A stretch of 64,000 nucleotides of DNA from Chrysoperla carnea (GCF_905475395.1 NC_058342.1:15782640-15846639), one strand, 5' to 3'; positions 12,250-26,119 are shown, counted from the first letter of the stretch. Notes: generated by a model from the sequence alone, not told the origin. Program-made: numbers and translations.

Positions 12250-12892
12250 CATGTGCTACTATTTCTATTATCATTTTGTCATATAGTTTAATCAAATTGT
12301 GCGAAAAAAAAACAACCAAATCGATTATTGGAATAATGGCCTTTCAAGATTATCTTTAACTGTAAGTTTTTAGTTCATAGATCTCTATAAATACACTGAA
12401 AAAAAAATTCTTAATATCAACCGATTTGAGGTTTCCTTAACCTCATCCCGAGAGAAAATATGGCGAATGGGGTCACAAATGTGATACAACTACCGTACGG
12501 GGTTGAGTGGTGAAGTTAACACAATCGCAGTAGTTGTTACTATTGATTTTAGTAAGTCCACCACTGTACCAACTGCGCTACCGATGGTTTGTTATATATG
12601 TACAAAAATATGCTATATATTATAAAAATGATCAATAAGTTCATTTCAAACTCTCTGTAAATTAGTAACAAGAATCTTCATATAGTTGACTCAACCCCAC
12701 ATTGGCTAGATATGATAGGTATATGTTCATAGTAACCAAATCCTACATTTAAAGGAAACGTAAAGATATGTTCATTATTTTAATTTTTTATTTGTTTTTG
12801 TTATAGTAAGGATGCCTACAAGATTTTATTATACAAACAGAGGTGACTAATATTTACTTAATTTAAAATTTAAGTAATGTCGTAGCTAATTA
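12250..12892. other. 3' flank of the first gene; nothing else seen
   Basis: This holds the presumed 3' UTR and flanking DNA. No canonical AATAAA was found close behind the stop; only variants such as AATAAT appear. No repeat family or exon was recognised. Confidence 0.4.
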
Positions 12893-13457
12893 TTTACTAA
12901 AGGGCGCCGTTCAATTAGCGATCTGAATGGTATTCAATCGTACAGTCTAATACAAAATTGAATGAACGAGCTGGCTGATTTGTTTAGGCCATTTGTACAA
13001 TAGGGTGACCATTAGACAAAAAAAGATGAAATTTCTGTCATTAGAAATTGTTAATTTTTGTAATTTAAAATATAACATTTTGTTATTTGCTAATCATGAG
13101 ATCACATAGCGTAGCTTAATAGCAAAGTACACATTATTTGTTAACGCAAGTTAAACTTCCATGACATTTAGATCTGCGATTTTATTTTTAAAACAAGCAC
13201 ATCTATTATTGCGACACTGATTCACAGCAGGCTGACAACTACATTTTTGGAATCATTGATCACTAAAAAGTGACTAACCTGTCACTGTTTCTTTCAAAAA
13301 AATCTTGACAGTGTTTCAGTGTGTCTCTCAAAAAATCTTGGCCGATGCCATCTTGGCAGTGTTTGGGTTTCAGTGCCAGGTGGTAGAAATTAGAACTAAA
13401 TTTAAATATCTAGGTTATCCTAGACTGTTTGATTGAATGGCGACGTTTAGTAAAAAG
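12893..13457. mobile_element. Possible TIR element (weak)
   Basis: tttactaaagggcgccgttcaa at left resembles, inverted, gaatggcgacgtttagtaaa at right: about 25 bases with several mismatches. No ORF inside. The ends are approximate. Confidence 0.4.
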
Positions 13458-14526
13458 GCTCGGCTGTTAATTGAAAGGCTTATTAAGCTATTTGGCTGCG
13501 ACATATATATAGCAAATTATTTTCGATTTGAATTATAGGTTTTGGGATTCTTAAATGAGAATCAAAAACTTAGAGCACGTATGTCCATAACGTATTACTT
13601 CTGACCGTACTACAACAACCTCTTGAAAAAAATGTACAAGAATACACAATTTTGTAAAAATAGATCTCGAGAAAATTGAAAATAAAAAACGTTTTTCATC
13701 ATCTATAAGAGATTGTAGCGCGGCTAGCATAAGGGATAAGTGCCTTGAAGTATTTTATTTTCATGCAGGAACTCAAAACTTAGACTAGTTGCAACATTCC
13801 TGACGGTGCCATAAGATGTAACGTGAAATTGTGTACATTTCTTCACTATGAAATAACTTTGTTTTTAACTATTTACTTATTTAATTGTTTTTGTAAGCAG
13901 TTAAAAATAAAGTAAAAACGAAGCGAATACAATAGTCGCAGGTAGTGCTATATTTGTTCAAACCTAATACGTCTACCCGATATATTACACGAAAATCTAC
14001 GCCGACTTTCCTATCAAAGTCCAAGTGTAACGATAAGGAAAGACAATTGCCGCTTTGTCAAGCAGACTCCTTTTCGTCCTATCGTTCTAGTGTACGAATT
14101 TTTATTTATTTACTTACGCCACGTAATGCGCAATTAGGCGCAAACTTGAGAAAAATATATAACAATTTCTTCCAACAATAGCGAGTTGGGGTGAAATCAA
14201 AATCATCGATTTACGTTAGAAAATAGACGATGCAATTTTATTGATTATAACAAGAAAAAATTTTTAAAGCTACGACTTCATTGTTAAAAATAATGTTTTT
14301 TTGTGGAAATTTCTGACCAAAAAAGTCAAAGGCGAAAAATTATGTACAAAGTATTCCTTATTTTTCTAAGCTGAGATATTCACTGGCAGTACACAGCGGA
14401 TGAGAAGTGCAAAAAAATTGCCACGGAAAATTGAAAATTCCTAATAAACAAATTAGCTAATTTGTTTAAACAATTTCAAAATATAGTTATTGAAATAAAT
14501 ACCACGATACTCGAAATAAAATTTAT

Positions 14527-14780
14527 TAAAAAACATACAACAGACTTACATTTCACTAAATATCAATATTTCACAATTGCAACGCAGGCATCGTCAGCAG
14601 CTAAATTTATTTATATGACACATTATCAAGATGTTTATGTTATCTTTTACATATTTATTTATAACTTTAAAAATAATGTTTGTAATGTGTTATATGAATA
14701 AATTTAGCTACTGACGATGATTGCGTTGCAATCGAAATGTCGATATTTAGGGACATGTAAGCTTGTTGTATTTTTTAATT
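14527..14780. mobile_element. Palindromic MITE
   Basis: The left arm blocks acatacaacagacttacat, ctaaatatc, attgcaacgcaggcatcg and cagctaaattta are all mirrored at right by taaatttagctactgacgat, gattgcgttgcaat, gatatttag and acatgtaagcttgttgtat. There is a short loop and no coding capacity. Confidence 0.72.
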
Positions 14781-16330
14781 ATTTTAATTATATTTCAAAA
14801 TACGTGAGATACCTGCACAAAAAAAAACTGTGAATTCTATGAACCAAACACAACATTTGGCCGAAATAAAATATCCAAACGACCTTTTTTTTAAGCGGAA
14901 AGATATTGTTAATTTTTTATAACAATTTAACGGTCGAAGATAAAAGGTCGGAACTAGTCAGCAACGGCTCTACCGCCAAATCAAGATAGAGCGAGATCGT
15001 CTTTCGGCGTCTTTCTTCCAAAAAGTTATATTTCAATAATCAACACTTAAAATGCGAAATTGTTTTTCGCATTTGGCATTTTTTCGCCCTTTGTAATCTG
15101 GGGTTTGGGGCGCCCGCTCCACTTGCTCCGGCGCTGGAACTGGTCTTAATCGACGTCTCATTTTGTTCATTTTTGTTCCTTTAACTTATTTTTGTCCAGC
15201 GTTTTCTTTAAGAAATCAAAATCCCTAAAAAAAATGTAAATATCCGCTAAATAATTTTTAACATTGAAGCCGAGGTTTTATAAATTTTCTTTTGTCACCA
15301 TCGTGTTCCGCGCAATTTTTTTCTATGAAAATATCAATAAAATTACAGGTCTACTAAGGGAAAATTTACATAAAAAATAAAAATGCAATTTTTAAAGATC
15401 TGTTTACAAAATTATACGTGAAAATTTTTATCCCTCAGTTTTATGAAATGGTAATTTTATTTTCTCGAAGCGTGTTGTCTGAGGTATCGTTTAACAAATT
15501 TTTAAAAGAGCCATACAAATTTTCTGTAAATTTTCTTTGCGAATCCGCCTTAGAAATTCATATTTTGATTTTTGAAATTTATTCTTGGCCCATCATCCTA
15601 AATATATATATATATATAATAAAGATAATCTTGAAAGATCTGATGTAGTTTGAGAACGTATAGTTATCAATCGTTTTGCACGATTTGACTAGACTAATAT
15701 TATAAAACACTTTTTGAGTCATTTGTTAGATTGAGAAACTTTATAATCGCCTATATGTGTAATGTTTAAAAATTATATTAATTAAAAAACAAAAATACAA
15801 AAAAAATATATATATATAATTATTGTATATTATATTCGGCCATCTCTTAATATTTCTATTTAGTTTTTTTCACACATAAATGAACTTTTCAAATATCGAT
15901 GATTGATTATATTCTCGAATTCTTTTCAAATTCATATTTAGTCTATTAATTACTTTTTAAAAATATTTTGTAACGCAAGATTCTAGTACTTAGGTAAGAA
16001 GGCGACCGATCTGGAAAATCTGGAAATGTTAGGGAATTTTTAAATTCTGTAAAAGTCATTGAAACCTGATGCTTTATCGATATTTTGGAATGTAGTTAAA
16101 CTTGCATCAATTTTAACTACAAAATATCCGATTTTCGACAGGTTTGTCAGATTATTTCGTTCGTAAAGAGGTAGATCCACTAAAAAAGCAGTAGAATTGT
16201 ACCTTTACTTAAAAATTTCTTAATTTGCAAAGATGCCGCTTCAAAATTGCTTAAATTATTTATTATTAATCAGCAATCATTCAATGATCAGTCGTTTAAA
16301 TTCATAAACATAACCTCAAAATGTCAACAG
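14781..16330. other. AT-rich stretch with no recognised gene
   Basis: It contains short (TA)n runs near 15604 and 15806. No exon or repeat family was recognised. Confidence 0.4.
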
Positions 16331-16518
16331 TTGGGCTGAAAAGTTCGTAGCGATACAGCGACCATACGATTTTTCGATACCATTTTTATATTACGACTGG
16401 CCTAAAAAAAGGCTTCACGATTACCTCTTCATCGGCGCTAAATCTCTTTCTAGCGAGCATTCTCATGAGGTCTGAGAATAGAAAAGCCGCTCGGGGCCAG
16501 ATCTGGAAAATACGGTGG
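16331..16518 (-). pseudogene. Relic of a mariner-type transposase (C-terminal part)
   Basis: The - strand first reads PPYFPDLAPSGFSILRPHEN, which resembles the PPYSPDLAPSD motif around the last catalytic Asp of mariner transposases. After a frameshift it reads RKRFSADEEVI, matching the KRF…EEVI block that follows in the family. Here D is replaced by G in the DLAPS(D/G) motif, and stops follow. Only ~190 bases remain; it is plainly inactive. Confidence 0.65.
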
Positions 16519-16621
16519 ATGTGTATACATATATACATAATTCAAAATGATATATCTCACTAACTTATAGTACGACAGCTATCAAATCACATGTCTTTTG
16601 AAGGTTAGGGTTAACTAAAAA

Positions 16622-16906
16622 CATAGACATATAAGAATAGACCACGCTAGTAACGAACGGTCTTGTAAGTGGGATTCTATATTCGGTAAAAAGAGAACGA
16701 TGCTCTGACGTACTTTTTGTCTCTTTTTTTTCGGCGTCTCTTTGACTTACTGGCGCACATATCCATTTACAGTAAGCACTTGTCCAAGACTGTTAATGCG
16801 CAAACGCAACTAAAAAGAAACAAAACGTAGGTCAGAGCATCGATCTTTTTTTATCGGGCCTGGGCAAAACACGCCCACTTCTTCGGTCTATTATTATATG
16901 TCTATG
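16622..16906. mobile_element. Short TIR element
   Basis: CATAGACATATAAGAATAGACC at left is repeated inverted as ggtctattattatatgtctatg at right. A second mirrored block is cgatgctctgac. About 285 bp, no ORF. Confidence 0.68.
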
Positions 16907-17649
16907 ACTAAAAATCATATGAATTTAATACTAGTAAGCTCCATCTATGTGTCAGCCCACGAACTTATCAGCCGCGTTCGTAATTTTTTTAATTTATATT
17001 GTTCTGATCGGTATCAGAAAAATGGTTAAACTGATTGCACTAATCCAAGAAGAATCGAATTAATAATGATTTGTGGATTGGATTTAAAATTAGACTTCCA
17101 ATCTGTGCTTTAGTTGTAAGTTATTTAAAATCCTGCAGTCGACAGAATACTAGACTCATGTAAATGCTACTTACGTAAGACGGTAATTTTGGAAAAGTCT
17201 GTTTACTGAAACTAACACCATCCACGAGAATACTCCGAAACTAGTGGGATATCAGTTAGTTTTAGATAAACAAGTTGGTTGAATGATGATCTCAAAAAAA
17301 TTCTAAACTTCGGTTAGTAAATAACGTTTTGAAATTAAATTCTGTCGAGTTTAATAGTTCCGGTTGACAAAAATTGCGTTACAAAATAGTATATGGCTCA
17401 TTTCGAACTTCACTGTGATTATTCGCCCGATCCATGGAAAGTTTTTCTTTAACTGATCTGTGGATCATATCAGTTTCAACCTTTTCTTAAAATTACTCTA
17501 AAAACATCGGAAAAAAATCAATTTTTAGTATCTTTTGTTTATATTATGAATGCATAGGCGGAGATATTAAAAATTATTTTTCGTGTCTAAAACTGAATAA
17601 ATGGCTTAAGTTAATTAAAAATATTTTATGTACAAAAATTATATTTTTA

Positions 17650-17960
17650 ATTTGAAGAGAACTGCAAAAAATACACCCGCACCAGAACTCAAACCCGGAC
17701 CTTTTGGATTCATGTCAATCACCTTAGCCGTATACGATCTTTAAACATGACCATATGCATGTCAAGAAATTGACGTAACTGGCTTTTGTATGTATTTACA
17801 GAGTGATGCAATTACAGTTTCTGTGATCCGCGGGTTGGTTATACCTTTAATGGGGTTGAATTAGCATAGTTCAGCGCGTTTTTTGATCCTTGCGTTCATC
17901 CTGTGATCCATAGGTTAGCCATGTCTTTAATAGGGATCGTATTGGCACGAGTCTGCGGGT
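17650..17960 (-). repeat. tRNA-like SINE head plus ~100-bp tandem modules
   Basis: On the - strand, ggctaaggtgattgac resembles a pol III A box; 30-odd bases on, ggtccgggtttgagttc resembles a B box. Beside it on the + strand are two related units containing tgatccgcgggttggttat / tgatccataggttagccat and gcgggtttttt. The same units, again near a B-box-like sequence, occur at 42305-42720. A functional tRNA is unlikely because no acceptor stem is visible. Confidence 0.45.
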
Positions 17961-19059
17961 TTTTTGGCACGAAAAATAACTTTAATTGAATTTTTTAATT
18001 ATTTTCGTTAATTAAAGAAAAACTATTAATTTGCGCCTTCCGCCTAACGATTTCGTAAACTAAACATAAATTATTTTAAATTGGTTTTTTTTTATGTAGT
18101 TCTAAAAACAAGGTCCCTATGTTTTTCGAGAATTTTTGAATGAAACGCAACTAAAACTGATATAATCCACGCAATATTCCCCTGGATTGGATGAATAATC
18201 ACGACTTTTGTACTTAATGCTATCTGAATAAAATCTGTGAAAAGTTTTTCCACTCTACGAAACTGTAATGTATTTCTTAAGCCTATTCTACAATGCATGT
18301 CATACTTATTGGACTCATGCGTAGAAACTTAATATTGGCGCTATGGAAACTCGCGTATCGCTGTTATAATAAATCAGGTTCTCTCAAATTAAATACGTGT
18401 TTCAGTGAGTTAGCGGCTTCCAATATACGAACTTCGTTGAAGAATAGGACAATCAGGTGTAATTTCCATATTTTTGAAAAATTTCTTCATAGCATTGTTG
18501 TCCCATAAATTTCAAGAATGAGAAAGACTAAAAAGTTTTGTCATTTAACTACCAAAAAGAAATTCTGAAGAAACAACTGAAATTTTCGTAAACAAATATT
18601 TATTAATAAAATGTAAGGTTATTTGATAAATTGGTAACAGCTGAATTCGAACTGATTTTATTGAGTTCAAGTGTATTCATGCTTTAGCGTTTACTGCTAG
18701 AGCAGTTTCTCTATTCAGCATGAGTAAAAAATAAAAAATTTGGGGCAAGACTTTGTGCACTTTTTAGTTATTACTAATAATTGGGGAGTGGGAAGTGCAC
18801 AAAATGCCATGGAAATTCACAAATTTCTTATAAATAAACTAACTGATCCGGCGAACTTCGTACCGCCTAACAGTCAATGGATATCGTATTCGCTGGGCAA
18901 TTTCAAGCTTTCAAAGATTACCGCGCTATAGTCTACACTTTTCCTGCTCTCACTAGTCTCTCCTTTTGTTCACATTATCATGTGTTTTAATTTTTTTATG
19001 CGCAACTCATATTTTTTTTGGAAAATAAAATATAGCCCAAATATGCTATTCGTTGGCGG

Positions 19060-19500
19060 CACATTGAGAGTTGCTGTGGACGTTTAATCCTCGTCAATAC
19101 GGAAAAAGTTCTCGCAAGATACCAAATACTCTGACTGTCGCTAGTAAAACATACGTTTGGGCGAATTCAGCTCGATATTGAAAAATTATATCGAAGACAC
19201 ATAAATCAGGGTTCTCTCCCTTCTGAGTTTGTACAAATCTGTCATCTGTAATCAAAACTACTGTAATCTCTTCTGATGATGAAAGTTGTATAATCAAAGT
19301 TTGCAAATAATTTACTTTCCCTAAATCAATGTTTTCTTCTTCAGCACTAGAAACTGCAATTAGCAGCTTATCGTTTTCTATAAATCTTATTTATATTTCG
19401 TTCAAGATGTCATCCAGTGTTTCATAAAATATTGCTCTGAAATGTTCATCGTTTCCGCAAGCATTTTGTTTGTCTTTTTCTGGGAATGCCATCTTTAGAG
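19060..19500 (-). pseudogene. Possible hAT transposase relic
   Basis: The - strand from about 19493 reads MAFPEKDKQNACGNDEHFRA, then IFYETLDDILNEI, a stop, and IRFIENDKLLIAVS. This resembles the region before the dimerisation domain in ZMYM1-like hAT transposases (…LD.I..ei..RF…). Stops and the absence of the diagnostic ERSFS block make the call weak. Confidence 0.33.
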
Positions 19501-19738
19501 AAATTCGAAATTACGAAATCCTTAGTAAGCATTGGATATCGGCTAGGGCAGGCCGCAGATTTTCCAGGGCAGGTTGAGCCTGGCGTGGCATTATTCAACG
19601 CAATTTTCAGTATAAAAATGATCAATAATCCTCTTGAATTTTGTGCCTGAAAAAAAATTCGCCCGACTCGGCTAAAAATAGAAAATGGTCGTGATAACGC
19701 ACTGCGGAAGTATTTGCTTCCTCATCTCTAGCTAAAGA

Positions 19739-19858
19739 TCCAAGAGTCCAAGAGTATAAGAGTGGATATGTATACCTGGATATCTCAAACACTGGGAAAG
19801 TCTAATACCTTAGAGACACACTTGTAGATCTCACTTAACCAGGTTCCACTGCATATAC
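19739..19858. mobile_element. End fragment of a pogo-like element
   Basis: The stretch from tatacctggatatctcaaac to cacttaaccaggttccactg matches the right end of the pogo-like element at 31817-33631, but without the foldback that interrupts that copy. It therefore shows the uninterrupted sequence. Confidence 0.55.
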
Positions 19859-19944
19859 AAAACAAAATAGTTGCAATTATTATAGACTTTAAGACAGAGA
19901 GGGAAGAATGTCTATCAATTCTATCTCTATTTCTGCGGTTAAAA

Positions 19945-20005
19945 ATTCACTTATTGCGTTTCCTATGTCTATACAGCTCTATGGTATTATAATCTCTATC
20001 CTCTG
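19945..20005 (-). repeat. Inverted copy of a short dispersed repeat
   Basis: cttattgcgtttcctatgtc and tatacagctctatggtattataatc are the inverted counterpart of 7290-7345 (tagagctgtatagacaaaga, then acgcaataag). The larger unit was not delimited. Confidence 0.5.
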
Positions 20006-20496
20006 GTCAACCCCATCTGAGGTTTATCACCCCCGGACACTCGCGACGATTTGACTGTGTAAACAATATTTTATGTGTACTATCTAAATTTTTGAAATAA
20101 TTTTAATCAAAAATTAAATATTTATTTAACGAAAATTTCAAATTGTTTCAATGGATTTTCGCCTTCCCGAATAATCGAATATGAGTGTGAAAAAGATTTT
20201 TTTTTTAATATACGCATTCGAACTAATTTTGTCCGTTAAATATTTATATATTATAAATAAATAAAACTAAAGCCATGTTTTTTATTTGTATAGATTTAGT
20301 AGAGTAAAAAATATTTGCCATTTTTTTTTATAAAAATAGTTATGTAATATCGAGAATATTTTTAATCGAATTATATAATTAGTATTTATTACGTTTTTAA
20401 ACAAAAGTATAATTTGCACAACAGATATAAATAGATGGACAGAAATTTTATGAGAAGGTCATATTAAAAAACAAACAAAAATTATATTAAAATATA

Positions 20497-21417
20497 CAGT
20501 CAAAGAAAGTCGGTTATAACGACATTGTAGGAATCGTACAATATGGGGTCGTTATAGGCGATATGTACAGAGAAAAATATCACTAGGAGCTAATTTTGTG
20601 AAAATCCAGTCTTCAAAACACAGGCTGGAATACCAGAAGGTCAAATTGGAGTATCACAGAAGAAAATTGTATGTTCTACGAATTGTTGGCCCTGGTAAAA
20701 AAGTTCGATTCAAATTTCCAATTAATTCCGATTCAATCCAATAGAAACCAATATAAAATTTCCAATTCCATTCATGAATGGGAAGCAATAAGAAATTTTC
20801 GATAAGTTCTATCGGATTGAATCGGAATTCAATCGAAATGAATTCGAAATTTTTTTCAATTAAATCCAATTCATTTCAGTTAAATTTCCATTTGAAATTT
20901 TGAATTGGTTTCATTTGGAATAAATCGGAATAAATCGAAAATTTTTTTACAATTGAATCCTACTAGTTCCGATTGGTTGAATTGGAAATTTCCTATTCAT
21001 GAATCGGACTTTATTATCAGGAGGGCCGCGTCAACTCGATATTTTAGTATTCCAGCTTTTCTTTTGACGATTGGTAATTTATGCATGCTTACGTTGACTA
21101 CATTGTAGATAGAAAGTGTAATATGTTCCTTACAAAAATTTATAACAACTGTCAACCGACTTTTCGTCCCAAATAAACTGCTACCCCGTTTTTATAACTC
21201 AGATAACTCTGTAGTTAAGGCCTCACTGTTTATAAGGTTCAAAATTTACTAAATAATGGTTCAAAATTGTATATATTGATCATTATAGACGACTTACAAT
21301 GGTCGCTATAACCAATATGTGATTTTATCCGATTTTGTTATAGAAGGTATGCTTATTTCAATATGAACCTTATCAATTCTTTGTTACAATCGATGTCGTT
21401 AAAACCAATTTTGACTG
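20497..21417. mobile_element. Non-autonomous Tigger/pogo-like element
   Basis: TA stands on both sides. The left end CAGTCAAAGAAAGTCGGTTA continues taacgacat; the right end is its inverse, atgtcgttaaaaccaattttgactg. The centre (20700-21010) is itself full of inverted motifs around attcatgaat and gattgaatcgga. No transposase ORF remains. Confidence 0.68.
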
Positions 21418-21900
21418 TAATTCGTATCCCCAATTGTATATAAAAAAATTTATACCCAAAATAAAAAATTATGTAACGAAAAAACACACACAAAAATGTT
21501 TACAAATTTTACGATTATCAAAAAAAAAAAAATTAAAATTAAGTATTAGGTTTCAAAAAAAAAAAAAAAAAAAATTTTGTACAATTCTTGTGTATAATTT
21601 TGTAGTGAGAAATTTTTTCTTGAATAAAATTTATTTAAATGAAAAATCGAATTGTTTTTTCATTTTCTTTTTTTTTTTTATTTGGTACGGATATTCGTTC
21701 GCATCAAACAATTGGGGATTCGAATATTTAGAAATTTTCAAAAAAATACAAAAAAAAGTAAAACTTAAAAAAAATGTATATTGCAAAAAAAAAAAAAAAA
21801 ATATTCACTGCCATGTTATTTTAATCGACGAAAATTTTGTATACTACAGTAAACGAAGTTCAAAATGATCGCAAATTTGGAAAAAAGTAGGATATAAAAA
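21418..21900. repeat. Poly-A/T-rich low-complexity tract
   Basis: Repeated A runs and T runs of 9-18 bases. The 144-codon reading here is Lys/Phe/Asn-rich junk created by these runs. Confidence 0.6.
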
Positions 21901-22079
21901 TATGCTCGTATCACCGGAAGAATAATAACCGGAACATGTTTAAATTTATTATATTTTTTGTCAAACATGCAAATATCTCGTAAAGTAAGTATCTGTTCAA
22001 AATTTGAAGGACCTAAACATAAAAAAAAAATTTTAGAATTTGAAAATCTGTCGTTTTCAGTGGTTACTCCATTCGAAAA

Positions 22080-22560
22080 CCTGTAGCCAATGATAATCAG
22101 TAGATATTATTAATAAGTTTCATTTAATAATATTGAACTAAGGAAAGGATTTTTAAGAAGCATAAAATGATTTAAATGGATTATATTATTTTGAAAAAAC
22201 ATTAAATTATTGTAGGTAAACAAAAAAACCATGCGATAATGGATGTGGTTTGTTTGTTTACGTCCAATGAGAAGATTTTTACTCGTAATTATTATTATTT
22301 TCTCGCAAAAAATGAATAAAATGTAAAAAGTGGGACAGTTTGACCAATTCCAATTAAATAATTTTATACTTTTTTTAAAATAACTTCCATTATTAAGTGA
22401 AACTTACTAATATATTATACTGATTATCATTAGCTACTGGTTATCGAATGATAGCCAGTGAATGAACAAATGTATCAATTTTTTGTCATACCCGTATCTC
22501 CCAAATTAGACCTCAGAGAAGCTAGGTTTCTGCAGTCAATAACAGAACACGTTGTATATG
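22080..22560. mobile_element. Foldback element F3, copy 2 (left end lost)
   Basis: It shares with the copy at 10757 the blocks gtagccaatgataatcagta, caaacaaaccac / gtggtttgtttgtttac, cttccattattaagt, catacccgtatctc and ttctgcagtcaataacagaa. The left outer arm is missing. Confidence 0.68.
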
Positions 22561-23477
22561 TACATATGTTTATGACAAGGACACAGGGGAACTCACTGAC
22601 AGTTTTCTTTGTCGCTTCGCATATTGCATATCCACTTACCCCTGGCGTTCTCTAAATGTGTTATCTCTATGAAATTAAATAATTTTTTCTGATCTTATTC
22701 TTGCAAAACAACTTTTGACATGTAGTCACTGTGGCAATTGCAGGTTATGACGTCACCAAGTGTTATTTTCCTTTCTTTCTATTTATACATTTAAATCCTT
22801 CATATTTTCTTGGTTATTGATGTTATCCAAAAATTAATTTCACACGATGTTTTGGCTCTATAACGAACATCTTTTGAAGCAATAAAAAAATTTTAGAACA
22901 AAGGCCCATTAACTGAAGACTACTTGTGAATTTATAAAACATTAATTATTATTTATTTTTCTGTTAATTTGAACTTTCTCCAGTAAAAGAAATTAATATT
23001 TATTTAACCAAGCCAAAAAAATTTAATTTTAAAACTGTACTGACCACTGAAAATTAGAAACTTTCCAAACTTTTCATGCTCTGCAAATTAAATTTTTTAA
23101 GAAGGTTTTTGGTATGCGTTTTTCAGAGAATGACATAAATTTAAAACATGTTGCATATTTTTAGAGGTTTTAAAGTATCAAAATATTCCACTTTTGTTCA
23201 TATTTCTTTCGTGTACTGTATTATTAGCCTTTTGGTAGTAATTTATACCATAAATTTTTACTACTAATATGCTGTATTGTTTTATTTTTATAAATTATGG
23301 AAATTTTATGGTTGGATCCTTAATCGCATGTGGTAAGTATATTGTAATTTGTTTTACCAAATTAAGATGAAATATTTTTACCAAAGTGTTTTTTTTATCC
23401 GTATTGGGAATTGATCATTTTGTTTATGACATCTAGTGCTAAAATTTTTAATTAAAATAATGTTGCCATTCATAATA

Positions 23478-23640
23478 ACACTCCCAGGCATAGAATTTCG
23501 TCACAACCTTGACTAAATATAGATCAATCAAAAGCATGTAGTATTTTATTTATTTTGAAAATGTTGGTCAAAAAGCGACAGTGGAAAAAATTTATCCGAG
23601 TGCAACAAATGTTTTGCATGAAAACCAATCTTCAGTTATT
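23478..23640 (+). repeat. Dispersed repeat related to 37757-37950
   Basis: Shared blocks in order are ggcataaaatttcgt-like, atctt-gacta/atatacagctcaatc-like, gagtgcaacaaa / gagtgcgaaaat and ttgcatgaaaacc. Divergent; ends not defined. Confidence 0.4.
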
Positions 23641-26119
23641 TCTACATTTCCGGTTTCCATGTCTGTTCACTTCTTGGTGTTTTCAGTCGCCCTCTCAGTC
23701 TGCCTGGTAAAATTATTTTCGAAAGTAGTTATTTTTCACAACTTTTCATTGGTAACAATCATGGCCCCCAAAAATTTTAATTTCAGTGACTTGTATCCAT
23801 AGTAATAGTAATTTCAATAAAAGAGATACCGCAGATCTAGGTCCCTAGTACCTAGATCTGAAAGTCATCCGCGCCCTCTTCGAAAACAAGTCTTCTGGAG
23901 GCGTAGATTCTTCAGGAGGAAGGTACGCAGAATTCCACAACTTTTCTGACGGGATTATTGCCAGATTCTATGTGTATAAAATTTAAAATTTGATATCTGA
24001 TAACCTGCAAACTTCTACAGATCTAAATAGCATGCATGGAGATTTCATTGTCCTCCATACAAGTGCTAAAAGTGGGACCAAATTATACAGCCGGCTGTTC
24101 AATCTATAATCCTGTCAAAATATGCACTATTTTCTTAACAGTATTGCAAACCTTGCATTTATAAAGAAGAAAAATTTGTATATTGGTTAAAAAAACGGAA
24201 CTCTGTGACTCCAATTATTTGATGGGATCTTCATGTTGATTTTCGTACTTCCTTCGCCAATGGTAATTTTGCTATCTATAACGCAGAGTTTGCCATCATT
24301 AGAATCTTAAGTACTGAATGCTTTTTCTATTTATTTTCTATTTTATCATCGGGAGAAGAAGCAATAGCGACTGCAGATATTTTGGATGGTATTTTTAAAC
24401 TTTTCTGTGATCTTCAACTCTCAGGAGGCTTTTCACGATTTTCTTCGTACAACACAATCTAAACCTTAAACAAAATCCACGACCATCAAGTAAAACAGGA
24501 AACCGACTGGAAACCAAATTCGATTTGTAAAAAGTCAAATGTAATTTTGCTTGGAATATCCAGATCCAGAAGTATAGTAATTATCCAATTATTTCACTTT
24601 GAGATATTTTGAGCTTGACGGGCAAACCTTTTTTCCCACTCTTTTGAAAACCTTATCTATTCTCCGATTTGCATGAACACGTGCCATATTGATAACTTCT
24701 GTATCTTGGAAAATGAATTATTTCCCTAATATCTTGAAAAATGAATTATTTCCCGCGAAACATGGATCGTTCATATATTTAATGTATTTCCCATGAACGA
24801 CCAGGCCCTTCAGATAGCTTCAATATTTTTTTATACGCCTGATGTCATCTAACAAATGCATCTTTTTCCACAAACATGTAGAAATATTTCGTCTTACTAT
24901 GCAACCCATTTTTATTTGTAATTTTTAAAGCACAATTATGTATTTTTATTAAGGTTCGTTTACACTTATGAAAATATGATTTAGTTAACTTGCGCATGCG
25001 ATCATTTATTTACTAAATGAGAGCAAACCATAGAAATCATATGGTATAGATCAGGCAAGTCAATAGAAAATTTGCAGATGAAGTTATGGGGTTCTGTAGA
25101 GGCCAGACGCCACGCAGAAAATCCACAGCTTCTCCACCGGGATTTCTTTCAGGATTGACGGATCCATAATTTAAAATTCTAAACCTGACGTAAATTTAAA
25201 TAATATATATGGAGATACTCATGTTATGAAGGTGGTAGTTCAATCGACAGTCTCCTGTTAAGAGTCCCACTTCCTCGTTGAAGCGAACTCTAGTGAGTTT
25301 CAAGATGTTATTATCTGCATGTAAATCATTTTTGGGACTCGTTTCTGACCAGACTGATTTTTTCCGTTAACATCGGAGCTATTATATTTCGATCTAAAAG
25401 CCTTATTTTCTGAACTGTGCGCTTTATACAGGCTACTATATATCTTGTCTGTTCTGATGATTTTAATTTCGACTAAATCAACATTTCTAAGTGTATACGG
25501 CCATTTAACCATAAAATTTCTATTTAAAAAAAAATTTATTTTATGATTTTTCAATATTCCGCCCTGTGACGTGTATTTACTAATTGGTAAAACAATTTTT
25601 TAAAATTCATATATTTATATTGTAACCCCCTTTTTAAACAACAAAAAAATCCCGACCTCGAAAAAAAAACTTTGTATACTTTTAGCACTTTTTAGTTAGG
25701 AAATGACATAATATTTAGAATTGTTGTTGAGAATATCTGCCTCAAATTATTTGAACACTATATTCTAAGTTACTTAGAAGAGTTCAAGGACATGAAAAAT
25801 GGCGTCAGAACTTGAAATTCTGTCATTATTAATAATTGTGCAATTCCAATTTTCTATGTAACTTGGAAATTAAAAAAAAAGGATGTTTCCTTGTCTATTG
25901 TAAGACATTTCGTCAACTAACTTCATGGTGTTAACAAATTGTAACTAACTTCAACATGTAGTTTTCGCGTCACCCTGTGCACGCGCATTACAAAAATTCA
26001 CTTTGAAGAAGTATAAATTAAAAAGATTTGAAAATAAAATAATTTTCTGGGAAGTTTTAAAGCCTCATACAGCTGATTTGGGACATTTAATCGATTTAAA
26101 ATTAATCGATTTAAATCAG
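23641..26119. other. No gene recognised
   Basis: It contains a small hairpin at 23834-23860 (agatctaggt … acctagatct). Some stretches near 23880-24500 are less AT-rich and may be old retroelement debris, but no motif could be assigned in any frame. Confidence 0.35.

Noticed and set aside
21434-21868. 144-residue ORF, longest after the zinc-finger gene
   Set aside because: It consists of Lys, Phe and Asn encoded by poly-A and poly-T runs; low-complexity artefact.
23300-23345. Possible exon before gtaagtat at 23332
   Set aside because: A good donor motif, but the preceding frames contain stops or lack a coherent peptide and an acceptor.
25300-25554. 84-residue - strand ORF
   Set aside because: No known domain and no supporting splice sites or repeats.
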